From the NCBI GenBank assembly GCA_002746275.1, contig NVWR01000002.1:224183-229625 (forward strand): DNA of 5,443 nt. Direction: 5' to 3'. The DNA is from Rhodobiaceae bacterium (GTDB taxonomy: Bacteria > Pseudomonadota > Alphaproteobacteria > Parvibaculales > Parvibaculaceae). The notes below the pieces were generated by a model that was given only the letters and a program-made list of their open reading frames with translations, did not search any database and was not told where the DNA came from. The translations under genes and the position numbers were made by a program. Shown here in pieces: positions 1 to 4,719 of the stretch. The stretch's first letter is position 1, and each line of letters begins with the position of its first letter.

Positions 1-667
1 GCAGAGAGAGCGCAAACAGTCCCGCCCAAATCACAAACATCTCCACGCCCATATTGTCCATGCGATGTCCGAAATATAGGATGAGACCGGTATTCACGAC
101 CAACGGCATGACGATACACAGCGCCATAACTTTCATGCGTAGGGAGAAAAAATGCGCCCGACATCCGCGCGGTGCAAAAAACCGCCCAACAAGATCGGAA
201 AAGACATAGAGCGCGATGAGCACGACCACGGCCGCCGGGGGCGCTACACCGATAAGGGCAAACAGATATTCGCTCAACGACAGTGTCGTATCTGTCTGAG
301 CTTCAATACTGACATAGACGACGGCAGGACTGGCCAGCGCGTAGAGTGCGAACAGGCCCGCAAAAATGTGAGGAAATCGCGCGATGCGGATTTCGGCTTG
401 CTGTCGACCTTCATCCTCCCCAGTGTCGGCCAGAGCGACAGCGCCGCCCATGTAGCGGCTGAGAAAGGTGTAACCGATCACCACACCCGCAACCGTATAA
501 ACACCGGTTAGGTGCTGCAGAGTGCGCATCAGGTCGACCCCGGTATAATCTGTTAGCAAGCCGATAATCAGAAATGATGTTGCGAGAGGCAACAACCAGG
601 CAGCCAAGAGCCCGGCCTTAAACCGCCGTAGAAACTCCGCCTCGGTCATGAAAGTTGCATTCGCCAT
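1..667 (-). CDS. Polytopic membrane protein, N-terminal part (possible input region of a cyclase, kinase or other signalling protein); cut by the left edge
   Basis: The minus strand reads open from an ATG at 667 to the left edge, giving 222 codons with no stop. The translation starts MANATFMTEAEF and shows about six hydrophobic segments, at roughly residues 18-38, 54-70, 99-121, 133-156, 178-199 and 208-222. A short charged stretch (about 82-97, TGEDEGRQQAEIR) separates segments 2 and 3, and a basic linker (about 161-178) precedes segment 5. This six-helix layout, with a charged segment leading into the fifth helix, resembles the membrane half of proteobacterial adenylate/guanylate cyclases, GGDEF proteins or sensor kinases. 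The catalytic part, if there is one, lies outside the window, so the function is inferred. The start is uncertain: in-frame ATGs also occur at 721 and 649, none has a good Shine-Dalgarno sequence, and an in-frame TAA at 743-745 closes the frame upstream. It lies downstream of the monooxygenase on the same strand, but the gap of about 200 bp argues against a tight operon. Confidence 0.7.
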   Translation of the reverse strand, partial: MANATFMTEAEFLRRFKAGLLAAWLLPLATSFLIIGLLTDYTGVDLMRTLQHLTGVYTVAGVVIGYTFLSRYMGGAVALADTGEDEGRQQAEIRIARFPHIFAGLFALYALASPAVVYVSIEAQTDTTLSLSEYLFALIGVAPPAAVVVLIALYVFSDLVGRFFAPRGCRAHFFSLRMKVMALCIVMPLVVNTGLILYFGHRMDNMGVEMFVIWAGLFALSL

Positions 668-698
668 GGATAGTGCTGCGCCCGCTCCCGCGTTCGCA

Positions 699-712
699 TG
701 CTCAAATGAGCA
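699..712. promoter_or_regulatory. Small palindrome TGCTCA-AA-TGAGCA near membrane-protein start
   Basis: Perfect 6-bp arms are separated by 2 bp. If translation of the leftward gene begins at 667, this site lies 32-45 bp upstream of the start codon, where an operator would be plausible. If the start is 721, it is coding sequence. No regulator is identified for it, and a 6+6 palindrome can occur by chance. Confidence 0.25.
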
Positions 713-786
713 CGCATCCATGACAAAATATGGGAAAAGGGGTTAAAGGCGGCATAAGGCGCAAGACTTTCTTAGCCATATTTTCG

Positions 787-810
787 CGCAGAAACGCTGA
801 CGCTTCTACG
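787..810 (-). other. RNA stem-loop downstream of the monooxygenase gene
   Basis: On the minus strand, arms CGTAGAAGCG and CGTTTCTGCG surround the tetraloop TCAG, giving ten consecutive pairs of which two are G-U. Both imperfect positions are G-U wobbles in the leftward transcript but A-C mismatches in a rightward one, which favours an RNA structure made from the minus strand. It lies 66 nt past the monooxygenase stop. No U-run follows, so it is not a classical intrinsic terminator; it could be an mRNA 3'-end stabiliser or part of a factor-dependent terminator. Confidence 0.4.
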
Positions 811-876
811 AAATTAACGTGGCGTCAACGATCATTACCAGACCCTTACCAGAACCCGGGCCAACACCCCGCACCG

Positions 877-2100
877 TCACTCGACGAGCGCCTTCTGCAC
901 ACTTTTTCCACTGGGCGAAGTCACGTCGTAATCGTAGATCCAGTCGAACGGTTTGTTCAAAATACCCGGCACTAATTTTGCGGCCAGCCACATGGGACCA
1001 TAGGTTGCCAGCTTTCCGGCCAAGGCCCCTTTGTGAAACCGTTTGGCGTTTGCCCGTGCCGCCATCTGAACCCGGCCCGTTCTCTTTGATCGTTCTACTT
1101 CGTAGGCGACGAAAGCGGCTTTTGGATCCTTCAGCTCGCTCAGCCAAGTGGCCAGGCTCCAAGCGTCTTCGATGGCCATACAGGCACCCTGCGCCATAAA
1201 CGGAAGCATGGGATGGCAGGCATCCCCCAGCAATGTCACGCGACCCATGGTCCAGTTTTTGAGAGGATCGCGATCAAAGAGAGCCCATTTGAAGCAGGCC
1301 TGTTCGTCACCAGCCTCTATCAATGTGTGGATTGTTTCGCACCAGGGAGCGAAATCACGTCTCAGCTCTGATAGGTCTCCCGCCTCTAACCAGCCTTCTA
1401 CCTGCCAGTCGCGCCGCTCAATCACCCCGACGAAGTTCACCAACTCCCCACCGCGCACATAATAGGTAACGGCGTGTCCCTGCGGTCCCGTCCAGACAGT
1501 CGCGTGAGGGGAGATAAGGTCGGAGGGTATTTTTTTGGTCGGCACAAGCAGTCGCCACGCCACATTGCCGGTGAACCGGGGATGCTCCACCCCAAACAGG
1601 CCTTCGCGAATGACAGAATGAATGCCGTCTGCGCCGATCAGCGCCTCTCCGCTGGCATGCGTCCCGTCAGTCAGAGAGACCGTGACGCCTGCCTCATCGT
1701 CTACGAATGCCTCAACAGTGGCCCCTAGCCTCAAATCAATCAAAGGACTTTGGCTTACAGCAGCGGCCAATATCCGATGCAGATCCGCGCGGTGGACGTG
1801 ATAATACCAAGCGCCGTAGCGGTCGAACGCGACCTGTCCCAACGGATTCGAAAAAATCACCCGGCCCGTGTCGCCGAGGCGCAATGTCGCTGCCTGTGGT
1901 TTAAAACCGATCTCGTCGAGGGCTTTGCCGAGGCCAAGCTTCTCCAAGACCCGGGTTCCATTGGCCGCGATCTGAAGCCCCGCGCCAACTTCTCCCAGCT
2001 CCGGGCTGCGTTCAAAAATCGAAACGCGGAAGCCTTTTTCGGCCAAGGCAAGGGCCGCCGTCAGGCCTCCAATGCCTGCGCCCGCAACAAGTATATGCAT
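877..2100 (-). CDS. FAD-dependent monooxygenase, class A, salicylate/3-hydroxybenzoate hydroxylase-like
   Basis: This 407-residue cytosolic flavoprotein of the PHBH-type (group A) family would use NAD(P)H and O2 to hydroxylate a substrate, commonly an aromatic acid or phenol in this family. The N-terminal Rossmann fingerprint is GAGIGG (residues 7-12), with the ribose-binding acid E30 at the end of strand 2. R104 in HVHRADL is the usual FAD/substrate-side arginine. The DG motif is GADGIHSVIR (156-165), and the second FAD motif is GDACHP (292-297), followed by the MAQGACMAIED stretch. Length is normal for the family. I start at ATG 2100 because the dinucleotide-binding strand begins at once; the frame extends to a GTG at 2172, but that would add 24 residues of non-family sequence and run over the predicted promoter. 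No Shine-Dalgarno sequence precedes 2100. It is divergent from the hydrolase gene. Substrate unknown. Confidence 0.93.
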   Translation of the reverse strand: MHILVAGAGIGGLTAALALAEKGFRVSIFERSPELGEVGAGLQIAANGTRVLEKLGLGKALDEIGFKPQAATLRLGDTGRVIFSNPLGQVAFDRYGAWYYHVHRADLHRILAAAVSQSPLIDLRLGATVEAFVDDEAGVTVSLTDGTHASGEALIGADGIHSVIREGLFGVEHPRFTGNVAWRLLVPTKKIPSDLISPHATVWTGPQGHAVTYYVRGGELVNFVGVIERRDWQVEGWLEAGDLSELRRDFAPWCETIHTLIEAGDEQACFKWALFDRDPLKNWTMGRVTLLGDACHPMLPFMAQGACMAIEDAWSLATWLSELKDPKAAFVAYEVERSKRTGRVQMAARANAKRFHKGALAGKLATYGPMWLAAKLVPGILNKPFDWIYDYDVTSPSGKSVQKALVE

Positions 2101-2162
2101 TGTTTTGATTATCGGCTTTGCCTCATCACCTTGCCTGAAATTGCGCCGGCTCCTTGAGCACA

Positions 2163-2191
2163 AGAATATCACATGGCATCCCCTGCGTCAG
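2163..2191 (-). promoter_or_regulatory. Predicted sigma-70-type promoter for the monooxygenase gene
   Basis: Reading leftward, CTGACG (2191-2186) and TATTCT (2168-2163) are separated by 17 bp, each matching 4 of 6 consensus positions. Transcription would start near 2157 and leave a leader of about 57 nt before ATG 2100. The boxes are moderate, so this is a prediction only. Confidence 0.4.
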
Positions 2192-2213
2192 AATAGGAAG
2201 CCGTGAATGGACA

Positions 2214-2224
2214 ATGTGCCACAT
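2214..2224. promoter_or_regulatory. Palindrome ATGTG-C-CACAT between the divergent promoters
   Basis: Perfect 5-bp arms surround one central base, placed between the -35 box of the leftward promoter (2186-2191) and that of the rightward promoter (2237-2242). It contains GTGCCA, the same hexamer found in the right half of the dyad at the tetR promoter (4672-4677). That shared hexamer is suggestive but short, so a common regulator is speculative. Confidence 0.3.
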
Positions 2225-2227
2225 CAC

Positions 2228-2246
2228 AGGCAGCAATTGATTGCCT
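2228..2246. promoter_or_regulatory. Nested inverted repeats over the hydrolase -35 box (operator candidate)
   Basis: The inner repeat is GCAAT-TG-ATTGC (2233-2244), perfect with 5-bp arms. A second pair, AGGCA (2228-2232) and TGCCT (2242-2246), has a centre 1.5 bp away. The inner repeat covers the whole predicted -35 box TTGATT, so a bound dimer would block RNA polymerase. Size and AT-rich core would suit a MarR- or TetR-type regulator, but none is assigned. Confidence 0.4.
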
Positions 2247-2265
2247 TTGTCAGCCCCCATATGAT
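2237..2265 (+). promoter_or_regulatory. Predicted sigma-70-type promoter for the alpha/beta hydrolase gene
   Basis: TTGATT (2237-2242) and TATGAT (2260-2265) are separated by 17 bp, matching 4 of 6 and 5 of 6 consensus positions. Transcription would start near 2272 and give a leader of about 22 nt that contains the AAGGA ribosome-binding site. The spacing to gene and RBS fits well. Confidence 0.55.
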
Positions 2266-2282
2266 CGCCGGACCTTCCCAGT

Positions 2283-2287
2283 AAGGA
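2283..2287 (+). promoter_or_regulatory. Ribosome-binding site AAGGA for the hydrolase gene
   Basis: AAGGA lies 7 nt before ATG 2295, an ideal distance, and fixes that ATG as the start. It is one of the clearer Shine-Dalgarno sequences in the window. Confidence 0.7.
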
Positions 2288-2294
2288 CCCGCTC

Positions 2295-3410
2295 ATGACA
2301 GATGCAAACGATATTCTGACGGATACCATCACGGCACTGGTTCCGCCTTTGCTCCATGCGCTGGAAGGGCTCACTTTCATCGCGCGGTATCTGCACCCCC
2401 CGCAGCTGGAGCAAGTCATCGCCCATGTTGGCAAGGTGGATGGGGCCGTGCAGGAGGGGCTCACTGTGTTTCAGGCAGCCCCGTGGCCTGCCGACCTTGC
2501 CTCTTTCAAGGAGCGGCTGGAACGCGCCGCTATTTCAACGATCCGTGCCTACGAAGAGTTACGCGCCGCGCTGGACAGCGACAATGGGATCATGGCTGCT
2601 TACAAAGCTCTGCGCCACAGCACCCGGGCGCTCGAAGCTCTCTACCCGATCGCCATGCATTTGCCGCCGGTGAGCCGGTTCTTTCTTGAGGATGCCCAGC
2701 GCGACGACAAAGATCTTCTCGCAGGCCTTGCCGCCGAGCCCGGAGAAGGCTCGACCGTGGGTGTCCACCATTTTGGAAACGACAAACGGGAGCGTGGCGG
2801 CTTTTCGCTCTACGTGCCGGAGAATTACGATCCCGCCCGGGCTTATCCTGTTATTTTTGCTCTGCATGGCGGCAGTGGTCATGGTCGAGATTTCCTGTGG
2901 TCATGGCTCAAGACGGCGCGCAGCCGCGGTGCGCTGCTCATCAGCCCCACGTCGGTCGGGGGAACGTGGTCGTTGATGGGGCCTGACGAAGACAGTGCCA
3001 ATTTTGAACGCATGATCGCCCATGTTTCCGACACATGGTCCATCGACCGCACGCGCCTGCTGCTCACGGGCATGAGCGATGGGGGAACGTTCACCTATGT
3101 GCAGGGACTGACAAGTCAGTCACCGTTCACCCATCTGGCGCCCGTCTCTGCAAGCTTTCATCCCTTCCTGCTCGAGATGGTTGATCGGCAGCGCTTGGAA
3201 GGTTTGCCGATCTATCTGGTCCATGGGGCGAAAGACTGGATGTTTACGGTCGATATTGCCCGGACCGCCCACCGGGCGCTCGCCGGTGGCGGGGCGGATG
3301 TTGTCTACCGCGAGATTGCTGATCTTTCGCACACTTACCCCCGCGATGAGAATGCGCACATCATGGAATGGTTCCTTGACGGCAAACGTCCCGCCGAAGT
3401 ACCGGAATGA
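2295..3410 (+). CDS. Alpha/beta hydrolase (esterase/phospholipase-carboxylesterase-like) with an N-terminal helical domain
   Basis: This 371-residue protein probably hydrolyses an ester or similar bond; the substrate is unknown. Residues 1 to about 165 are mostly helical and match no catalytic family I recognise. The hydrolase fold begins near residue 168 (GGFSLYVPENYDP). It shows the oxyanion-hole stretch HGGSG (191-195), the nucleophile elbow GMSDGG with S261, a probable acid D314 in GAKDWMF and a probable base H346 in DLSHTYP. These give a complete Ser-Asp-His triad in the right order, as in the dienelactone hydrolase, PHB-depolymerase-like and carboxylesterase groups. There is no signal peptide, so it is likely cytosolic. 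It has its own promoter and RBS, is divergent from the monooxygenase and converges with the GST gene, leaving only 31 bp between stops. Pairing with a monooxygenase suggests a role in breakdown of an ester or lactone, which is inference. Confidence 0.9.
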   Translation: MTDANDILTDTITALVPPLLHALEGLTFIARYLHPPQLEQVIAHVGKVDGAVQEGLTVFQAAPWPADLASFKERLERAAISTIRAYEELRAALDSDNGIMAAYKALRHSTRALEALYPIAMHLPPVSRFFLEDAQRDDKDLLAGLAAEPGEGSTVGVHHFGNDKRERGGFSLYVPENYDPARAYPVIFALHGGSGHGRDFLWSWLKTARSRGALLISPTSVGGTWSLMGPDEDSANFERMIAHVSDTWSIDRTRLLLTGMSDGGTFTYVQGLTSQSPFTHLAPVSASFHPFLLEMVDRQRLEGLPIYLVHGAKDWMFTVDIARTAHRALAGGGADVVYREIADLSHTYPRDENAHIMEWFLDGKRPAEVPE

Positions 3411-3441
3411 TCCTTCCGATCTCAGGCAGATGCACTTGATT

Positions 3442-4077
3442 TTAAGCCGACGCACTGGGTCGAGCAGATACAGCCTTATGCCAGCGGCGTAAATTTTCTT
3501 GGGCCTCTGTCGGCTCGATCTTCACCCATTTTGCAAAGTCGACCAGGACAAGCGCTGTAATATCGGCGTAGCTGTAACAATCGATGGCCACGAAATCGCG
3601 CCCCTTTAGCCGATCATTCAGCGTATCCATGAAGGCTGTCAGACGCGCATGCCCCCGTTCGGCCAATTCTGGAATTTGCTTGAAATTGATGGGTCCGGTC
3701 GTTGCCCGGTCCACCATGCCTTTCGAGGTATTGCGCAATGTCTCCGCAGCTGCTGACAGGCCCTCTGCCACAACGCGCGCATTCCAATTGGCCACGAGAC
3801 CTTTTTCCGCTGGTGTCACGCCGAGCAACGGTGGCTCGGGGTACGCGGCTTCGAGATAGGCTGCAATACCGTCATTCTCTGTCAGGACCGTTCCATCCTC
3901 TAACTTCAAGGCGGGGACAGTACAGGCCGGGTTGATCTTGCGAAAACCATCTGACAATTGCTCCGCACTTCCCAGATCCACTTGCACATTGTCGTAAGCA
4001 ACCCCCTTCTCCGCAAGAAAGATACGGGTGCGACGCGGACTAGGCGCCAATGCAAAATCATAAAGCGTTATGGTCAT
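3442..4077 (-). CDS. Glutathione S-transferase family protein
   Basis: This 211-residue cytosolic protein would conjugate, isomerise or reductively cleave electrophilic compounds with glutathione. The thioredoxin-like N-terminal domain (about 1-80) contains SPRRTRIFLAEKGV, with S13 where the catalytic Ser/Cys usually sits, and the cis-proline segment TVPAL (P55). TENDGIAAYLE follows, where E67 is the expected glutathione-binding acid but the next residue is Asn68 instead of the common Ser. The helical C-terminal domain (about 90-211) has the SYAD N-capping box (S169, D172). Length is typical. ATG 4077 is supported by GGAG 7 nt upstream. It lies 87 bp after the DUF1330 gene on the same strand and is probably cotranscribed with it. 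A perfect inverted repeat surrounds its start codon. The specific substrate cannot be assigned. Confidence 0.93.
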   Translation of the reverse strand: MTITLYDFALAPSPRRTRIFLAEKGVAYDNVQVDLGSAEQLSDGFRKINPACTVPALKLEDGTVLTENDGIAAYLEAAYPEPPLLGVTPAEKGLVANWNARVVAEGLSAAAETLRNTSKGMVDRATTGPINFKQIPELAERGHARLTAFMDTLNDRLKGRDFVAIDCYSYADITALVLVDFAKWVKIEPTEAQENLRRWHKAVSARPSASA

Positions 4078-4100
4078 GGGAGATCTCCGTCATTGGCGCC
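4043..4100 (-). promoter_or_regulatory. Perfect 10-bp inverted repeat bracketing the GST ribosome-binding site and start codon
   Basis: GGCGCCAATG (4043-4052) and CATTGGCGCC (4091-4100) are exact reverse complements, 38 bp apart. In the leftward mRNA they would form a GC-rich 10-bp stem whose loop contains the Shine-Dalgarno GGAG (4088-4085), the AUG (4077) and the first eight codons. The RBS also sits in a small palindrome, GGAGATCTCC (4079-4088). This could modulate translation of the GST relative to DUF1330. Function is inferred from geometry only, and the GGCGCC core is itself palindromic. Confidence 0.45.
4085..4088 (-). promoter_or_regulatory. Ribosome-binding site GGAG for the GST gene
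   Basis: GGAG on the minus strand lies 7 nt before ATG 4077 and supports that start. It is followed by CUCC in the mRNA, which could partly pair with it. Confidence 0.6.
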
Positions 4101-4110
4101 CAAATAGCGC

Positions 4111-4157
4111 TGTGGAATTTCTGATGCGCTCAACCTACGCGAAAATTTCAGTCCACA
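4111..4157 (-). repeat. Interrupted inverted repeat in the DUF1330-GST spacer
   Basis: TGTGGA (4111-4116) and TCCACA (4152-4157) are perfect 6-bp arms around a 35-bp interior with only weak further pairing (GCG/CGC). In the leftward transcript this could form a loose stem-loop just after the DUF1330 stop, in front of the GST stem. It has no U-run, so I do not call it a terminator. Confidence 0.25.
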
Positions 4158-4164
4158 ATATCCT

Positions 4165-4578
4165 TTAGAGACCACCAGCCTTGGTCTCGATATTGAGCTG
4201 GCCTGCAAGGCCTGCGTCACGATGCGCTTCTATTTCCTGATACTTGGGCGACATTGTCATTTCGAGCATGACTTTGCGCGAGGGGTATTGTGCCAGGGCG
4301 ATCATGTCCCAATCGTTCTCCACTTCACCAATCAACGTCAGAGTGACCGCACCGCCATATATCATTTTGCCGCCGAGTTCTTCGATTAGCTGGCTGACTG
4401 CAATGCCATAGCGTTGGTATGCCTCCTTGCCACTCAGACCCGGATCACGGCCATCTTCATATTGTGCCTTCTCATGGAATTTGAGTAGGTTGACCATGAC
4501 AATGGGACCCTCGACACTGCCACTTGTCCATTCTTTGATTTGCTCTTCATTTGGGAGCATCGCATTTTCAACCTTCAT
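4165..4578 (-). CDS. DUF1330 domain-containing protein (dimeric alpha/beta-barrel family)
   Basis: This 137-residue protein is of the DUF1330 type, a ferredoxin-like fold usually forming dimers; biochemical roles in the family are mostly unknown. The recognisable parts are the first strand PIVMVNLLKF (25-34), the middle hairpin YGGAVTLTLIGE (74-85), and the signature DMIALAQYPS (91-100) running into a helix with MSPKYQEIEAHRDAGL (109-124). No signal peptide or membrane segment is present, so it is cytosolic. ATG 4578 is preceded by GGGAAGAG with 5 nt spacing; an in-frame ATG at 4560 is an alternative. It is the promoter-proximal gene of the leftward pair with GST and is divergent from the TetR gene, which is the classical position for a regulator's target. 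A role as an accessory or small enzyme acting on the same compound as the GST is inference. Confidence 0.9.
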   Translation of the reverse strand: MKVENAMLPNEEQIKEWTSGSVEGPIVMVNLLKFHEKAQYEDGRDPGLSGKEAYQRYGIAVSQLIEELGGKMIYGGAVTLTLIGEVENDWDMIALAQYPSRKVMLEMTMSPKYQEIEAHRDAGLAGQLNIETKAGGL

Positions 4579-4583
4579 TTTTT

Positions 4584-4591
4584 CTCTTCCC
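4584..4591 (-). promoter_or_regulatory. Purine-rich ribosome-binding site of the DUF1330 gene
   Basis: GGGAAGAG on the minus strand followed by a 5-nt A-tract precedes ATG 4578. It is not a perfect AGGAGG but is well placed, and it favours this ATG over the in-frame one at 4560. Confidence 0.5.
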
Positions 4592-4597
4592 TGATTT

Positions 4598-4613
4598 ATT
4601 GACTGAATTCAAT
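4598..4613. promoter_or_regulatory. Inverted repeat ATTGA-N6-TCAAT in the DUF1330 leader
   Basis: Five-base perfect arms flank CTGAAT. It lies 20-35 bp upstream of the DUF1330 start codon, downstream of the predicted leftward transcription start. It might be a second regulator site acting as a roadblock; on its own it is weak. Confidence 0.22.
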
Positions 4614-4659
4614 CTATGGATATCGCGCCTCACATATGTCTGGCGGCCAAAGTTTATTT

Positions 4660-4688
4660 TTGACACTATACGTGCCATTAGTTATATT
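4660..4688 (+). promoter_or_regulatory. Strong predicted sigma-70 promoter for the TetR gene
   Basis: TTGACA (4660-4665, all six consensus bases) and TATATT (4683-4688, five of six) are separated by exactly 17 bp. Transcription would start near 4695 and leave a leader of about 25 nt. This is the best promoter in the window; a repressor controlling its own strong promoter is expected for TetR-family genes. Confidence 0.7.
4661..4677. promoter_or_regulatory. 17-bp dyad, probable TetR operator covering two opposing promoters
   Basis: TGACACTATACGTGCCA is a 17-bp dyad in which five of the six outer pairs are complementary (TG-CAC-N5-GTG-CA, one mismatch). It covers the -35 box of the rightward tetR promoter and the -10 box (4665-4670) of the predicted leftward promoter. 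Size and placement fit autorepression plus repression of the DUF1330-GST genes by the adjacent regulator; binding itself is inferred. Confidence 0.5.
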
Positions 4689-4716
4689 CGTCTAGAGAAA
4701 GACACTTGCACGTCCA
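4662..4716 (+). repeat. Gapped direct repeat GACACT..ACGT..CCA around the tetR promoter
   Basis: GACACT-AT-ACGT-G-CCA (4662-4677) recurs as GACACT-TGC-ACGT-CCA (4701-4716), with small differences in the gaps. The first copy overlaps the -35 box and the second lies just after the expected transcription start, immediately before ATG 4720. Two copies about 39 bp apart could be a main and an auxiliary regulator site. The second copy has poor dyad symmetry. Confidence 0.3.
4665..4694 (-). promoter_or_regulatory. Predicted leftward promoter for DUF1330-GST, overlapping the tetR promoter
   Basis: On the minus strand TAGACG (4694-4689) and TATAGT (4670-4665) are separated by 18 bp, matching four and five of six consensus positions. 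Its boxes interlock with those of the rightward promoter, so the two polymerases would compete. The leader to ATG 4578 would be about 80 nt. Less certain than the rightward promoter. Confidence 0.4.
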
Positions 4717-4719
4717 TCA

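Larger units (their letters stand above)
668..876. other. Non-coding gap between monooxygenase stop and membrane-protein start
   Basis: I see no credible gene in these 209 bp; open frames crossing it are shadows of the flanking genes. It holds a stem-loop (787-810) and a palindrome (699-712). I could not find a convincing -35/-10 pair for the leftward membrane-protein gene. If that gene starts at 721 instead of 667, the right boundary of its leader moves accordingly. Confidence 0.5.

Noticed and set aside
152..511. 119-codon plus-strand frame
   Set aside because: It lies wholly inside the leftward membrane-protein gene, its product is charged and low in structure, and it has no family resemblance; the opposite strand gives clear transmembrane segments.
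2101..2172. GTG 2172 as start of the monooxygenase (24 extra residues)
   Set aside because: The extension is basic, non-conserved in style, lies before the first Rossmann strand and overlaps the predicted promoter.
3411..3441. Bidirectional terminator between the convergent hydrolase and GST genes
   Set aside because: The 31-bp gap shows only a 4-bp complementarity and no paired T-runs.
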